A stretch of 64,000 bases of DNA from Candidatus Pelagibacter sp. (GTDB lineage: Bacteria; Pseudomonadota; Alphaproteobacteria; Pelagibacterales; Pelagibacteraceae): positions 6,918 through 70,917 of the forward strand of contig JAOLYI010000001.1 of assembly GCA_028343315.1 (NCBI GenBank). Reading direction: 5' to 3'. Shown here in pieces: positions 29,210 through 38,923 of this stretch. The position numbers were made by a program, and so were the translations under genes. Under the pieces are notes generated by a model. The model saw only the letters and a program-made list of their open reading frames with translations, did no database searches and was not told the origin of the DNA. Every line of letters starts with the position of its first letter. Position 1 is the first letter of the stretch.

Positions 29210-30010
29210 TTAAATAATCCAGTCTGAATATTTGTCTTTATTGTTAACAATATATTCAGGATAGGTGTCATCAATATCAATTTTTTTTAGCTTAATACCT
29301 CTTCCAAAAATATCTTCATTATTAATTATTTTTTCCTCAATATTTTTTTCATTTATATTTTTGTTATTATATTCGCCGTGAGAAAAAGACTTAATCTTAT
29401 TTAAAATTTGAGAGGGTTTTTGCATGTATGAAAAATGCCAGCCACCGCTTATAGTTTGCTGATTTAATTTATCCAATCTCCAGAAAGGATAATCTTTAAA
29501 TTTTAAATTTCTAAGATCTTGCATTGATTTTATATTTTTCTTTTTCGTAATTTTTGAGCCAATCCAATTACTTTCATTGAGATTTTGTAAATTTAATTTG
29601 TACATAAACATTTTTTGAGAAAATGCTATAAATTTTTTTTTATTATTAATTTTAGGTAATTTTGTTAAATCAGGAATTTCATCTGAGTCAGATAAAATTA
29701 TAAGATCTTCTGATGAAGCTTCTTTAATACCTTCAATTAATGAATTTCTTTGATGTTGTTCAATTGGCGATTCCCCACCTGTGTGATTATCAAAATTTAT
29801 TTCACCCTTATAGTCAGCTGTAATAAAAATAATTTTATTTTTAAATTTTAAAAAGTTTTTTATATCAAAATTGATTTTTTTAGGCTTACCCTGGTGAGTT
29901 TTTGTTGACTCGGATATTACAAAATAATCAACAAACTTATCCAAAATATTTAAACGAAGATCTACTATATGATCTTCATTAAAATATTGAAAGCAATCGT
30001 ATATAGCCAT
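29210..30010 (-). CDS. Glycosyltransferase family 17 (GnT-III-like)
   Basis: A 266-residue protein resembling GT17 beta-1,4-N-acetylglucosaminyltransferases. Seen: YDCFQYFNEDHIVDLRLNIL at the N-terminus, FVISESTKTHQGKPK, EQHQRNSL, LILSDSDEIPD (likely metal/nucleotide-sugar site near 105-115) and SGGWHFSYM. No signal peptide or membrane helix. It probably adds a sugar to a surface polysaccharide or lipid; donor and acceptor are unknown. It is the last gene of a minus-strand run and overlaps the FkbM gene by one base. Confidence 0.85.
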   Translation of the reverse strand: MAIYDCFQYFNEDHIVDLRLNILDKFVDYFVISESTKTHQGKPKKINFDIKNFLKFKNKIIFITADYKGEINFDNHTGGESPIEQHQRNSLIEGIKEASSEDLIILSDSDEIPDLTKLPKINNKKKFIAFSQKMFMYKLNLQNLNESNWIGSKITKKKNIKSMQDLRNLKFKDYPFWRLDKLNQQTISGGWHFSYMQKPSQILNKIKSFSHGEYNNKNINEKNIEEKIINNEDIFGRGIKLKKIDIDDTYPEYIVNNKDKYSDWII

Positions 30011-30954
30011 TAATTAAAATAACGATCCTCTAATTTTTCTATTTCATCAATGCCAATTTGAAGTCTATTTAATATGACTTGCAGTATTCGCAATTGACCA
30101 AATATTAACATTAAGCTTATAAATTTATTATTATTATTCTTAATTAATTTTTTTCCAGCTTCAATATTAAAATTTGGTATGAAGATCATATCAGCTTCAG
30201 CCGGAACTCTGGTATTATGTTTGCCTATACCCTTCCAATCTATTAAGAGATAATTCATATTATATAGGTAATTAACAAGCTCATGCCAACTGGGAGCATT
30301 TTTATACATTGAAAAAAAATGAGCCTCTATTTTAATTAATAGAGGACGATAACTTCCTAAGCCTTTTAAAATTTCCAATTCAGCACCTTGAGTATCTATT
30401 TTGAGGTAATCTAAAATATTTATATTCAGCTCAGATAACTGATTACTAATTGTGTCACAATCAATTTCAATTGTTCGTGTTACTTTATAATTTTCATAAT
30501 CTTTACTATTAATATCATGTAAATCAAAAGCCCCTTCATTAGGCATATACATCGATGTACTTCCAAGTCTGTTGTCAAGAATATATAATTTTTTTTTCTC
30601 TTTCTTACTCCATAATCCTTTATTAATTATAAATTTTTTTTCCTTTAATTTATCAGCCTCTGTCTTAATTGGTTCAACTAATATACTTTCAAAAAAAATA
30701 TTATATTTATTTGGAAAAAAATTATCAGAGTTAAAACCGCCCTGTGCACCCACATCCAATGCAATAATTTTTTCATTCTTAATTAAATTTTGTATTAATT
30801 TATTAAAATTATATTTGTCATTACTTTTATAAGCGTTCTCACTTAAAAAATTTATTACCCTTCTATTTAATTTTAAATTTATTAAAATTTTAAATAGAAT
30901 TGGAAGTATAATTTTTGATAAACTTCTAAACAATTTAAGGATTTTTTTTTTCAT
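30010..30954 (-). CDS. FkbM-family methyltransferase
   Basis: A 314-residue protein with a Rossmann-type SAM domain: IIALDVGAQGGFNSD (~63-77), SILVEPIKTEADKL, then LDYLKIDTQGAELEILKG, the FkbM signature with its conserved Asp and Glu. An amphipathic, basic N-terminus (~1-45, KKKILKLFRSLSKIILP) may bind membrane. It likely O-methylates a surface glycan sugar, given the GT17 neighbour. Substrate unknown. Confidence 0.85.
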   Translation of the reverse strand: MKKKILKLFRSLSKIILPILFKILINLKLNRRVINFLSENAYKSNDKYNFNKLIQNLIKNEKIIALDVGAQGGFNSDNFFPNKYNIFFESILVEPIKTEADKLKEKKFIINKGLWSKKEKKKLYILDNRLGSTSMYMPNEGAFDLHDINSKDYENYKVTRTIEIDCDTISNQLSELNINILDYLKIDTQGAELEILKGLGSYRPLLIKIEAHFFSMYKNAPSWHELVNYLYNMNYLLIDWKGIGKHNTRVPAEADMIFIPNFNIEAGKKLIKNNNNKFISLMLIFGQLRILQVILNRLQIGIDEIEKLEDRYFN

Positions 30955-30966
30955 TTAAAAAAATAT

Positions 30967-31680
30967 TTATTTTTTCGTGAACGTAGTAAGACCTATTTTT
31001 TTTCCTTCAATTAAAGAGGAAGAACAATGAAGTCTAGTTCTATCAAAAATTAGTAACGAGCCTAATTCCCACTCAAAAACTAAATCTATTTCAAGACCTG
31101 AAAGATTTTCAATTTTTTCGTGCTTTAAATATTTTTCATGATCTTCTTTTTTAAAAGGTTTTTTTTCATATAAATCCAAGTGTTCAGATGACCTTATATT
31201 TTGACCGTATTTAAGGTTTTTGATTTTTAGTTCTTCTTCATCAATTGTAAAATTTGTAGAATTTCCATAAAATTTATTTTTAAAAATGACGGTACTACCT
31301 TTAGAAGTAAGTGGAATTAAAGTTTGTTTAAAAATAACTTCTTCAAAACTAAATCCAGCATCCACATGCAAACCAATAGGATTGTAACTCTCCTGAAAGA
31401 GGCCTAAAATATCATTATTATTTTCATCTTTAAGATTATCCATTTTAAAGTCTCCAATTTCATTTTTAACTCTATCGTAAAAAAGATTTTCTAGTTCCAC
31501 ATTATGATCTTTAATCCATCTTTTCTTAATTACGTTTTGTTTTTTATTATGAACAGTAGTAGGCAATTTTTGATATAGATTTAGAAATTTTTCTATTTCA
31601 TTTGTACTAAATAAATTTTTTATTACTCTTGGAGAACTTTCTAATTTTTTTATTTTATCAATATTTTTATTTTTATGCAT
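30967..31680 (-). CDS. Putative 2-oxoglutarate/Fe(II)-dependent oxygenase
   Basis: A 237-residue protein I do not recognise as a named enzyme. Near residue 118 is GLHVDAGF, an H-x-D iron-binding type motif. About 95 residues later comes FDRTRLHCSSSLIEGKKIGLTTF, giving the distal His and a basic residue for 2-oxoglutarate, as in prolyl-hydroxylase or phytanoyl-CoA-like folds. VIKNLFSTNEIEKFL near the N-terminus also fits this fold. Position in a glycan gene run suggests hydroxylation of a sugar, lipid or protein, but this is inferred. Confidence 0.6.
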   Translation of the reverse strand: MHKNKNIDKIKKLESSPRVIKNLFSTNEIEKFLNLYQKLPTTVHNKKQNVIKKRWIKDHNVELENLFYDRVKNEIGDFKMDNLKDENNNDILGLFQESYNPIGLHVDAGFSFEEVIFKQTLIPLTSKGSTVIFKNKFYGNSTNFTIDEEELKIKNLKYGQNIRSSEHLDLYEKKPFKKEDHEKYLKHEKIENLSGLEIDLVFEWELGSLLIFDRTRLHCSSSLIEGKKIGLTTFTKK

Positions 31681-31683
31681 ATT

Positions 31684-32475
31684 TTATTCACCCATATTTA
31701 TTAAAGTACCTCTGTTTTTAGCGCCATTATACGATAGGTAAAAAACAGCAATTCCTATCACAAAATATATAAAAGATATGAAAATAGCTTTTAATATTTG
31801 ATAATAGTTAACAGTATCATGAATTAAAATATTTCTCATCTCCTCAAAAATATGAACTAAAGGAAGAAATTTTGCAATAAGTTGAAGCCAACTAGGCAAT
31901 ATTTCAGCTGGATAGTAAATACATCCTAGTGGTGCTAAAAAAAATAAGCTTGCCCAAGCAATATTTTCAAATGAAGGTCCAAATCTAACTAAACCAGAAG
32001 TTACTAAAAGACCTAAAGTGACACCAAAAATATATAAAGTGATTAATAAAAAAATTAAAGGAGTTCCTATTTTTAAAATAGAAACGCCAAAAAAAGGTAT
32101 TGCCAATAGGGCCGCTGGAACCAAGCCAATTAAAGTTCTAAAAATTGCTGTAAATGTAAGTGCGGCTATTATTTCGCTTATTTTGATAGGAGCAATAAAT
32201 AAATTTGTAAAATTTCTACTCCAGATTTCTTCTAAAAACATCATATTGTAACTAATACTGGATCTGAATAAAAAATCATAAAGAATAGCAGCACTTAAAA
32301 TTATACCAACCGTGTTTTCATAGTAAGTTGAATTTAAAGTAAAAAATTTAGAGATAAATCCCCAAAGAAAAATTTGTATTGTTGGCCAATAAATTAAGTC
32401 AAGAATTCTAGGAAAAGACCCTTTTATTAAATAAATATGTCTTAAGCTAAGAGCGTAAATTTTACTCCAATTCAT
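31684..32475 (-). CDS. ABC-2 type transporter permease
   Basis: An inner-membrane permease of about 263 residues with six predicted helices, including a long hydrophobic C-terminal half. The segment LFFLAPLGCIYYPAEILPSW is typical of ABC-2 permeases (NodJ/DrrB type). I start at 32475 (MNWSKIYAL) because AGGAG lies five bases before it, rather than at the upstream ATG at 32490. The gene overlaps the ATPase gene by 14 bp. An export role is likely, but the substrate is unknown. Confidence 0.85.
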   Translation of the reverse strand: MNWSKIYALSLRHIYLIKGSFPRILDLIYWPTIQIFLWGFISKFFTLNSTYYENTVGIILSAAILYDFLFRSSISYNMMFLEEIWSRNFTNLFIAPIKISEIIAALTFTAIFRTLIGLVPAALLAIPFFGVSILKIGTPLIFLLITLYIFGVTLGLLVTSGLVRFGPSFENIAWASLFFLAPLGCIYYPAEILPSWLQLIAKFLPLVHIFEEMRNILIHDTVNYYQILKAIFISFIYFVIGIAVFYLSYNGAKNRGTLINMGE

Positions 32476-33196
32476 TATTACTCCTAGCAATTTTTAAGAA
32501 AGTATCTTCTAGATTTTCCCTACCATGTTTACTTATTAATTCTTCACATGTTCCCTCGTCTACAATCTTTCCTTGTTTCATCATTATAATTTTATCACAT
32601 AATCTTTCTACCTCTTTCATGTTATGAGAAGCTAACAACATAGTTAATTCATTTTTATTTTTATATTTTTCTAAATATTCTCTTACAAAATCTCCAACAT
32701 CTGGATCTAAACTTGCTGTTGGCTCATCTAAGAAAAGTAATTTGGGCTTATTAATGAGTGATTTAGCTAGTGAGACTCTATTTTTTTGTCCTGACGACAG
32801 CTCACCCGTATTTTTATTTAAAAATTTTATTAAATTAAGATCTTCAGCGAGCTCTTCAATTCTCTCGATTTTATTACTGACACCATACAATCTAGCATAA
32901 ACCTCGAGATTTTGCCTTACAGTAAGCTTTTTTGGTAATTCAACATAAGGAGAAGCAAAATTCATTAAGCTTAATAAATTAATTTTATTTTCTGAATTAA
33001 ATTTAATACCATCTATAAAGATTTCACCATCATTAGGTTTTATTAAACCAAGCATCATACCAATAGAAGTAGTTTTACCACATCCATTTGGACCAAGAAG
33101 ACCTAAAGTTTTATTTTTATCAATCTCGAAGCTAATATTATTTACAGCAATCGTAGATTTAAATTTTTTTGTAAGATTTTTTACTTTTAATTTCAT
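32462..33196 (-). CDS. ABC transporter ATP-binding protein
   Basis: A 244-residue ATPase: Walker A LLGPNGCGKTTSIGM (~33-47), Q-loop region, signature LSSGQKNRVSLAKSL, Walker B LLFLDEPTASLDP, H-loop ASHNMKEVE. It powers the adjacent ABC-2 permease. It abuts sua5 directly with no spacer, so the downstream run probably shares that promoter. Confidence 0.93.
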   Translation of the reverse strand: MKLKVKNLTKKFKSTIAVNNISFEIDKNKTLGLLGPNGCGKTTSIGMMLGLIKPNDGEIFIDGIKFNSENKINLLSLMNFASPYVELPKKLTVRQNLEVYARLYGVSNKIERIEELAEDLNLIKFLNKNTGELSSGQKNRVSLAKSLINKPKLLFLDEPTASLDPDVGDFVREYLEKYKNKNELTMLLASHNMKEVERLCDKIIMMKQGKIVDEGTCEELISKHGRENLEDTFLKIARSNNELE

Positions 33197-34153
33197 TTAA
33201 GATTTTGATGCTCGTTGTATTCTGTCGTTAATAGCGACTCCAGATCTAAGATTAGGAATTTTACTAATTTGAATTTTTTTATAACCCTTTTTTTTAATTA
33301 ATCTAAGAGTTTTATATAAATTTGAGGCAGCTTCATCTAAATCTAGATTTCTACTTAAGCTAAAAAAATTTTTTCTTCTTTTATATTTATTTCCTAAATA
33401 TATAAAAGCACTTTTTCCATCATATTTTTTTTGGTTGATAAGAACAGGTATTCCAGGTGAATAATGCTTTTTCATCATTCCCGGCGATTTAATTTTTTTA
33501 CCTTGAATATTATCCTTAATTTTTTTCTTCAATATTTTTTCAATTGTGTTCTTACCAATAATTCCAGGCCTTAAAATTTTTGGAAAACCAGTTAAATCAA
33601 TTACGGTTGACTCCATTCCAATTTTACACTTACCACCATCTATAATAAGTTGAATTTTTTTTTTAAATTCATCAAAGACATCTTTCGCTTTTACCGGGCT
33701 TACTTTTGTAGCTTTATTAGCACTAGGCATTGCCAAAGGAAAATCAATTTTTTTTAATATAGTTCTAATAATTTTGTGCTTTGGAAATCTTATAGCAACT
33801 GTTTTTAATTTTGCAGAAGCAAATGGATGAATTTTTGAATTATATTTTTTTTTTAAAACAAATGTAATTGGACCCGGGCAAAGAAGTTTGTATAGTTTTT
33901 TAAAATTCTCATTGATCTCAATATCGTTCAAGGCATCTTTTAAATTACAATAATGTATGATCAATGGATTTGATATAGGCCTGCCTTTTAGTTTATATAT
34001 TTTCTGAACTGAAATCTTTGAGTAGGCATTTCCACCTAAACCATAAACTGTTTCTGTGGGTAATCCAGCCACATTGCCATTATTTAAAATTTTAATAGTT
34101 TTATTAAGAATTTTTTTATTAAAAGAAAATATATTTGAATAGCTATTTTTCAT
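33197..34153 (-). CDS. Threonylcarbamoyl-AMP synthase (Sua5 type)
   Basis: A 318-residue enzyme making threonylcarbamoyl-AMP for t6A37 of ANN-decoding tRNAs. The YrdC/Sua5 domain is seen as GLPTETVYGLGGNAYS (~30-45), KGRPISNPLI and PLAMPSANK; a C-terminal Sua5 domain follows the linker HYSPGIPV. It is the long Sua5 form rather than the short TsaC. It is divergent from xseB with only 21 bp between the start codons. Confidence 0.93.
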   Translation of the reverse strand: MKNSYSNIFSFNKKILNKTIKILNNGNVAGLPTETVYGLGGNAYSKISVQKIYKLKGRPISNPLIIHYCNLKDALNDIEINENFKKLYKLLCPGPITFVLKKKYNSKIHPFASAKLKTVAIRFPKHKIIRTILKKIDFPLAMPSANKATKVSPVKAKDVFDEFKKKIQLIIDGGKCKIGMESTVIDLTGFPKILRPGIIGKNTIEKILKKKIKDNIQGKKIKSPGMMKKHYSPGIPVLINQKKYDGKSAFIYLGNKYKRRKNFFSLSRNLDLDEAASNLYKTLRLIKKKGYKKIQISKIPNLRSGVAINDRIQRASKS

Positions 34154-34174
34154 AATGTAAATATTATTTGAAAG

Positions 34175-34390
34175 ATGAAAAATGAAAATATTCCAGCTGA
34201 CATAAAAAGTAAATCATTAAAAGAAGCCAAAGATGAAATTGACGTAATTTTGAGTAAATTAGAAAAACTAGAGACAAATTTAGACGATTCGATTCAAGAT
34301 TATCAGAGGTTAATTTTACTTAACAAACATATAGACCAATTATTTAAAAAAAAATTTAAAGAAATTTCAGATAAAAAAAATAATGATTAA
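34175..34390 (+). CDS. xseB: Exodeoxyribonuclease VII small subunit
   Basis: A 71-residue all-helical protein of the XseB family: SLKEAKDEIDVILSKLE followed by LDDSIQDYQRLILLNKHIDQLF, where the usual SLE.AL.LYE.G pattern is recognisable. It forms exonuclease VII with XseA (not in this window). The start is 21 bp from the sua5 start. Its end overlaps ispA by 8 bp, keeping the xseB-ispA-dxs order. Confidence 0.85.
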   Translation: MKNENIPADIKSKSLKEAKDEIDVILSKLEKLETNLDDSIQDYQRLILLNKHIDQLFKKKFKEISDKKNND

Positions 34391-35258
34391 AAAAAAATTA
34401 ATAAAAAATGCAAATAAGATTGATAAATTTTTAATCAAATATTTAAAAAATCAAAGACAATCTTTGTTAGTTAAGCCAATGAAGTACGGAGTTATTTCCG
34501 GAGGAAAAAAAATTAGATCAACTATAATTTTTGACACAGGAAAATTATTTAGAATAAGTGAAAAAAAACTTATAAATATTTGTGCTGCAGTCGAATGTAT
34601 TCATTCTTATTCATTAATTCACGATGATTTACCATGCATGGATAATGATATGATAAGAAGAGGGAAGCCCTCAACGCATATTAAATTTGGTGAGGCTTCA
34701 GCAGTTTTAGCAGGGAGCTCACTTCTTACATTAGCTTTTGAAATTATTACTGATAAAAAATATTTTCTTAACTCTAAAATGAAAAATGAAATTGTAAGAT
34801 CTCTAGCAAATTGCTCTGGGCACACTGGTATTGCTGGTGGTCAAGAACTAGATTTAAAATTTGAAAGAAAAAAAAAAAAAATTAATCAAATTATTGATAT
34901 GCAGAAAAAAAAAACAGGAAAATTATTTAATTTTTGTTTATACGCTGTTGGAGTTGTAGCTAATGAATCTGATAAAGAAAAAAAATTCTTAAGTAATTTA
35001 GGAGAGGAGATAGGGTTATTATTTCAGCTTGCTGATGACTTTTTAGATAAAAAGGGATCTAACAAGTTAGTTGGTAAACCAGTTAAAAAAGATAATAAAA
35101 AAGGAAAATCAACTTTATTAAATTTAATGGGAGAAAAAAAAGCACATTTGTATGCAATTAAGTTAAAGAAAAAAATATTGCGTAATTTAGAAAAACATGG
35201 AAAAAAAGCAAAAGAATTAATTAGTACAATTGAATTTATTTTAGAAAGACAATTTTAA
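34383..35258 (+). CDS. ispA: Farnesyl diphosphate synthase
   Basis: A 291-residue short-chain prenyltransferase joining IPP and allylic diphosphates. First Asp-rich motif [10 protein letters not shown] (~80-89), then [14 protein letters not shown], and second motif FQLADDFLD (~217). Two residues between the aspartate pairs (DDxxxxD) is the bacterial FPP synthase form. It overlaps dxs by one base. It contains a run of 14 A bases (34868-34881) in the coding strand. Confidence 0.94.
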   Translation: MIKKKLIKNANKIDKFLIKYLKNQRQSLLVKPMKYGVISGGKKIRSTIIFDTGKLFRISEKKLINICAAVECIHSYSLIHDDLPCMDNDMIRRGKPSTHIKFGEASAVLAGSSLLTLAFEIITDKKYFLNSKMKNEIVRSLANCSGHTGIAGGQELDLKFERKKKKINQIIDMQKKKTGKLFNFCLYAVGVVANESDKEKKFLSNLGEEIGLLFQLADDFLDKKGSNKLVGKPVKKDNKKGKSTLLNLMGEKKAHLYAIKLKKKILRNLEKHGKKAKELISTIEFILERQF

Positions 35259-37177
35259 TGGGTAGACTTATAAAACAAATAAATTTTCCTGCAGATTTAA
35301 GAAAATTTAGAAAAGGTGATTTAAGACAAATTTCAGATGAATTAAGAGATGAATTAATAGATGTAGTTTCTGAAACAGGAGGACATTTAGGCGCCGGATT
35401 AGGAGTGGTAGAATTAACAATAGCATTGCACTATGCGTTTGATACTCCTAAAGACAAATTAGTTTGGGACGTTAGTCATCAGTGCTATCCGCATAAAATT
35501 ATAACAGGCCGAAGAGATAGAATTAAAACACTTCGAAAGGGAGGAGGTTTATCCGGATTTACTAAAAGAGCAGAGAGCGAATACGATCCTTTTGGAGCAG
35601 CACACAGTTCAACTTCTATTTCATCAACACTTGGAATGGCGGTTGCAAAAAAATTATCTAATAATAACAACAATGTAGTTGCAGTTATTGGTGACGGAGC
35701 AATGAGTGCTGGTATGGCTTACGAAGCAATGAATAATGCCGGCGCATTAAAATCCAAATTAATTGTGGTTTTAAATGATAACGATATGTCAATTGCTAGG
35801 CCTGTTGGAGCTATGAGTAAATATTTAGCGAAGCTTTTATCGGGAAAATTATATTTTAGTTTTAGAGAAACATTGAAAATGGTTATTTCTGCTTTTTCGA
35901 AAAGATTTAGTCAAAAAGCCGGTAGAGCAGAGGATTTATTAAGAAATATTGTAACTGGAGGAACATTATTTAGTGAACTAGGTTTTTATTATGTAGGACC
36001 AATTGATGGACATGATGTGGAAAATTTAGTTCAAATTTTTGAGAATGTTAAAAATTCAAATCACCAAGGACCTGTATTAATTCATGTTAGAACACAAAAA
36101 GGAAAGGGATATAAACCTGCAGAAGACTCAGGAGATAAATATCATGGAGTATCTAAATTTAATGTCTCAACAGGTGAGCAAGCAAAATCAAAGTCTAATG
36201 TTCCTTCATACACAAAAGTTTTTGCTGAAACTTTAATTAAACATGCTGAACAAGATACAAAAATAATTGGTATTACAGGTGCAATGCCTTCAGGAACAGG
36301 CTTAAATTTGTTTGAAAAAAAATTTCCAGATAGAACCTTTGATGTAGGAATAGCCGAGCAGCATGCTGTTACTTTTGCGGCTGGATTAGCAACAGAAGGA
36401 TATAAACCTTATGCAGCAATCTATTCTACTTTTCTTCAAAGGGCTTATGATCAAGTGGTTCACGATGTTGCTTTACAATCACTTCCAGTGAGATTTGCCA
36501 TAGACCGTGCTGGTCTAGTCGGTGCAGATGGGCCAACACATGCTGGTTCTTTTGATATTACTTATCTTTCAACTTTACCCAATTTTGTTGTTATGGCCGC
36601 GAGCGATGAAGCCGAACTTGTTAAGATGATCAATACTTCAGTAAATATAAATGATCGTCCTTCAGCTTTTAGATATCCCAGAGGAAACGGAATTGGAATT
36701 GAATTACCTTCAATCAAAGAAACTTTGGAAATTGGAAAGGGTAGAGTTATCAAAGAAGGAAAAAAAGTAGCTCTAATAAATTTTGGAACACGATTGGAGG
36801 AGTGCAAAAATGCTTCAGATAAACTTTTAAAAAAAGGAATTGATTGCACAATTATAGATGCACGATTTGCAAAACCTTTAGATGAAAAATTAATTATGGA
36901 AACAGCCTCAAGTCATGAGGTATTAATAACTATTGAAGAAGGTTCTATAGGTGGATTTGGATCTCATGTAATGCAACTTTTGTCCGATAGAGGAGTATTT
37001 GATAGAGGTTTAAAATTTAGATCTATGATTTTGCCAGATATTTTTATAGATCAAGACACACCTGAGAAAATGTATGAGATTGCAGGTTTAGACAGTTCAT
37101 CTATAGCCAATAAAGTTGAAGAAACACTTAACTCAAATATAATTTTAGCTAAAAATAAAAATAAGATTTCTAATTAA
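35258..37177 (+). CDS. dxs: 1-deoxy-D-xylulose-5-phosphate synthase
   Basis: A 639-residue TPP enzyme opening the MEP isoprenoid pathway from pyruvate and glyceraldehyde-3-phosphate. Seen: [31 protein letters not shown] motif [18 protein letters not shown], and later [17 protein letters not shown] and [15 protein letters not shown]. Full length. It feeds ispA directly upstream, whose product also serves quinone chains and possibly retinal for proteorhodopsin. It overlaps the aroC stop by 4 bp (convergent). Confidence 0.97.
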   Translation: MGRLIKQINFPADLRKFRKGDLRQISDELRDELIDVVSETGGHLGAGLGVVELTIALHYAFDTPKDKLVWDVSHQCYPHKIITGRRDRIKTLRKGGGLSGFTKRAESEYDPFGAAHSSTSISSTLGMAVAKKLSNNNNNVVAVIGDGAMSAGMAYEAMNNAGALKSKLIVVLNDNDMSIARPVGAMSKYLAKLLSGKLYFSFRETLKMVISAFSKRFSQKAGRAEDLLRNIVTGGTLFSELGFYYVGPIDGHDVENLVQIFENVKNSNHQGPVLIHVRTQKGKGYKPAEDSGDKYHGVSKFNVSTGEQAKSKSNVPSYTKVFAETLIKHAEQDTKIIGITGAMPSGTGLNLFEKKFPDRTFDVGIAEQHAVTFAAGLATEGYKPYAAIYSTFLQRAYDQVVHDVALQSLPVRFAIDRAGLVGADGPTHAGSFDITYLSTLPNFVVMAASDEAELVKMINTSVNINDRPSAFRYPRGNGIGIELPSIKETLEIGKGRVIKEGKKVALINFGTRLEECKNASDKLLKKGIDCTIIDARFAKPLDEKLIMETASSHEVLITIEEGSIGGFGSHVMQLLSDRGVFDRGLKFRSMILPDIFIDQDTPEKMYEIAGLDSSSIANKVEETLNSNIILAKNKNKISN

Positions 37178-38256
37178 CCACACTGTGCTCTGTGCATTAA
37201 CAAATGATCAAGTAACACGCAGTTGATCATTGCTTCACCAATAGGTACTGCTCTAATTCCTACACATGGGTCATGTCGTCCTTTAACTGAAATTTTTGTA
37301 TTCTTACCTTTTTTATCAATAGTTTCTCTACTAGTTAAAATAGAAGAAGTTGGTTTCACCGCAAAAGATGCAACAATATCTTGTCCAGTTGAAATTCCTC
37401 CAAGAATTCCTCCAGCATGATTGGTTTTAAATTTTATTTTGCCAGAACTTTTTCTGATTTCATCAGAGTTCTCTTCACCGCTTAAGTATGCAGCATTCAT
37501 ACCTGAACCTACATTTACACCTTTAACTGCATTGATGCTCATTAATGCGGCTGAAATATCAGTATCAAGTTTCGAGTAAATAGGAGCTCCTAAGCCAACA
37601 GGAATACCCGTAGCTCTTAATTCAATTACAGCTCCACAAGATGATCCTGCTTTTCTAACAGCTAAAAGATATTTTTCCCAAAGTTTTACAGATTTTTTAT
37701 CAGGACAGAAAAAAGGATTTTTTCTTATCTCAGCATTGTTCCAATTTGATTTATCACATGACATTAAACCCAATTGAGTTACAGCTCCAATAACATTAAA
37801 TTTTTTACCAATAATTTTCTTTAAAACTATTCTGGCAACAGCACCTGCCGCAACTCTGCTTGCTGTCTCTCTAGCTGACTGACGGCCACCACCTCTAAAA
37901 TCTCGAATGCCATATTTTTTAAAATAAGTAAAATCAGCATGTCCTGGTCTAAATTTATTTTTTATAGATTCGTAGTCTCTAGATTTTTTATCCTCATTGT
38001 AGATAATAATTGAAATTGGCGTTCCAGTCGTTTTACCTTCAAAAATACCAGAGAGAATAATAGCTTTATCCGGTTCTTTTCTTTGAGTAGTAAATTTAGA
38101 TTGTCCAGGTCTTCTTCTGTCCATATCTGTCTGGATATCTTTTTCTGATAAAGGAATATTTGGCGGACAACCATCTACCACACACCCTATAGCAGCACCG
38201 TGGGATTCCCCCCAAGTTGTAAATCTAAATATTTTTCCAAAAGTATTAAAAGACAT
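37174..38256 (-). CDS. aroC: Chorismate synthase
   Basis: A 360-residue FMN-dependent enzyme making chorismate, the last shared step to aromatic amino acids and folate. Seen: [20 protein letters not shown] (11-30), [31 protein letters not shown], and [14 protein letters not shown] near the end. Normal length. It has its own start 34 bp from divergent pdxH. Confidence 0.97.
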   Translation of the reverse strand: MSFNTFGKIFRFTTWGESHGAAIGCVVDGCPPNIPLSEKDIQTDMDRRRPGQSKFTTQRKEPDKAIILSGIFEGKTTGTPISIIIYNEDKKSRDYESIKNKFRPGHADFTYFKKYGIRDFRGGGRQSARETASRVAAGAVARIVLKKIIGKKFNVIGAVTQLGLMSCDKSNWNNAEIRKNPFFCPDKKSVKLWEKYLLAVRKAGSSCGAVIELRATGIPVGLGAPIYSKLDTDISAALMSINAVKGVNVGSGMNAAYLSGEENSDEIRKSSGKIKFKTNHAGGILGGISTGQDIVASFAVKPTSSILTSRETIDKKGKNTKISVKGRHDPCVGIRAVPIGEAMINCVLLDHLLMHRAQCG

Positions 38257-38290
38257 AGATATTTAATGTATAGATTATTTTATTAAATAT

Positions 38291-38923
38291 ATGAATCAAA
38301 AAAATGGCAAAAATTCACTTGGTTTAGATAGCTGCTTTGAGGATTTGGATAATCCAATAGATTTATTCAAAAAATGGTTTGCTAAGGCTGAAGAAACTGA
38401 AATTAACGACCCAAATGCTGTCGCAGTAGCTACTTCTAATAAACATAATCAACCTAATGTAAGAATGGTTTTACTAAAAGGTTTAAATGATAAAGGATTT
38501 GTTTTTTATACAAACTTTAATAGTAAAAAAGGCGGTGAATTAAAAGAAAATCAAAAAGCCTCAATGTGTTTTCATTGGAAAAGTTTAAGACGTCAAGTAA
38601 GAGTAATTGGGAAAGTAGAGATAGTTTCTGAAAAAGAAGCTGATGATTATTATAATTCAAGACCTTATAAAAACCGTATTAGCGCTTGGGCATCTTCTCA
38701 ATCTTCAATTTTAGATAAAAGAGAAACTTTTTTGGAAAAAATTAAAGAGTTTGAAAAAAAATATCCTGATCAAAACAATGTTCCAAGACCGCCACACTGG
38801 TCAGGCTGGAGAATTTTGCCAGCTGAAATAGAGTTTTGGGTTGATGGAGAAGGTAGAATTCACGAGAGATTGAATTATAAAAGTAAAAATGGAAAATGGG
38901 AAAAGGAACTACTATATCCTTAA
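38291..38923 (+). CDS. pdxH: Pyridoxamine 5'-phosphate oxidase
   Basis: A 210-residue FMN flavoprotein oxidising PNP/PMP to pyridoxal phosphate. Seen: NAVAVATSNKHNQPNVRMVLLKG, FVFYTNFNSKKGGEL, WKSLRRQVRVIG, and the C-terminal WSGWRILPAEIEFWVDGEGRIHERL. Full length. It is convergent with the polyprenyl synthase gene with a 4-bp overlap. Confidence 0.96.
   Translation: MNQKNGKNSLGLDSCFEDLDNPIDLFKKWFAKAEETEINDPNAVAVATSNKHNQPNVRMVLLKGLNDKGFVFYTNFNSKKGGELKENQKASMCFHWKSLRRQVRVIGKVEIVSEKEADDYYNSRPYKNRISAWASSQSSILDKRETFLEKIKEFEKKYPDQNNVPRPPHWSGWRILPAEIEFWVDGEGRIHERLNYKSKNGKWEKELLYP

Noticed and set aside
29128..29212. tRNA-Arg as an integrated-element attachment site
   Set aside because: No integrase, no repeated tRNA 3' end downstream and no direct repeat bordering the glycan cassette was seen.
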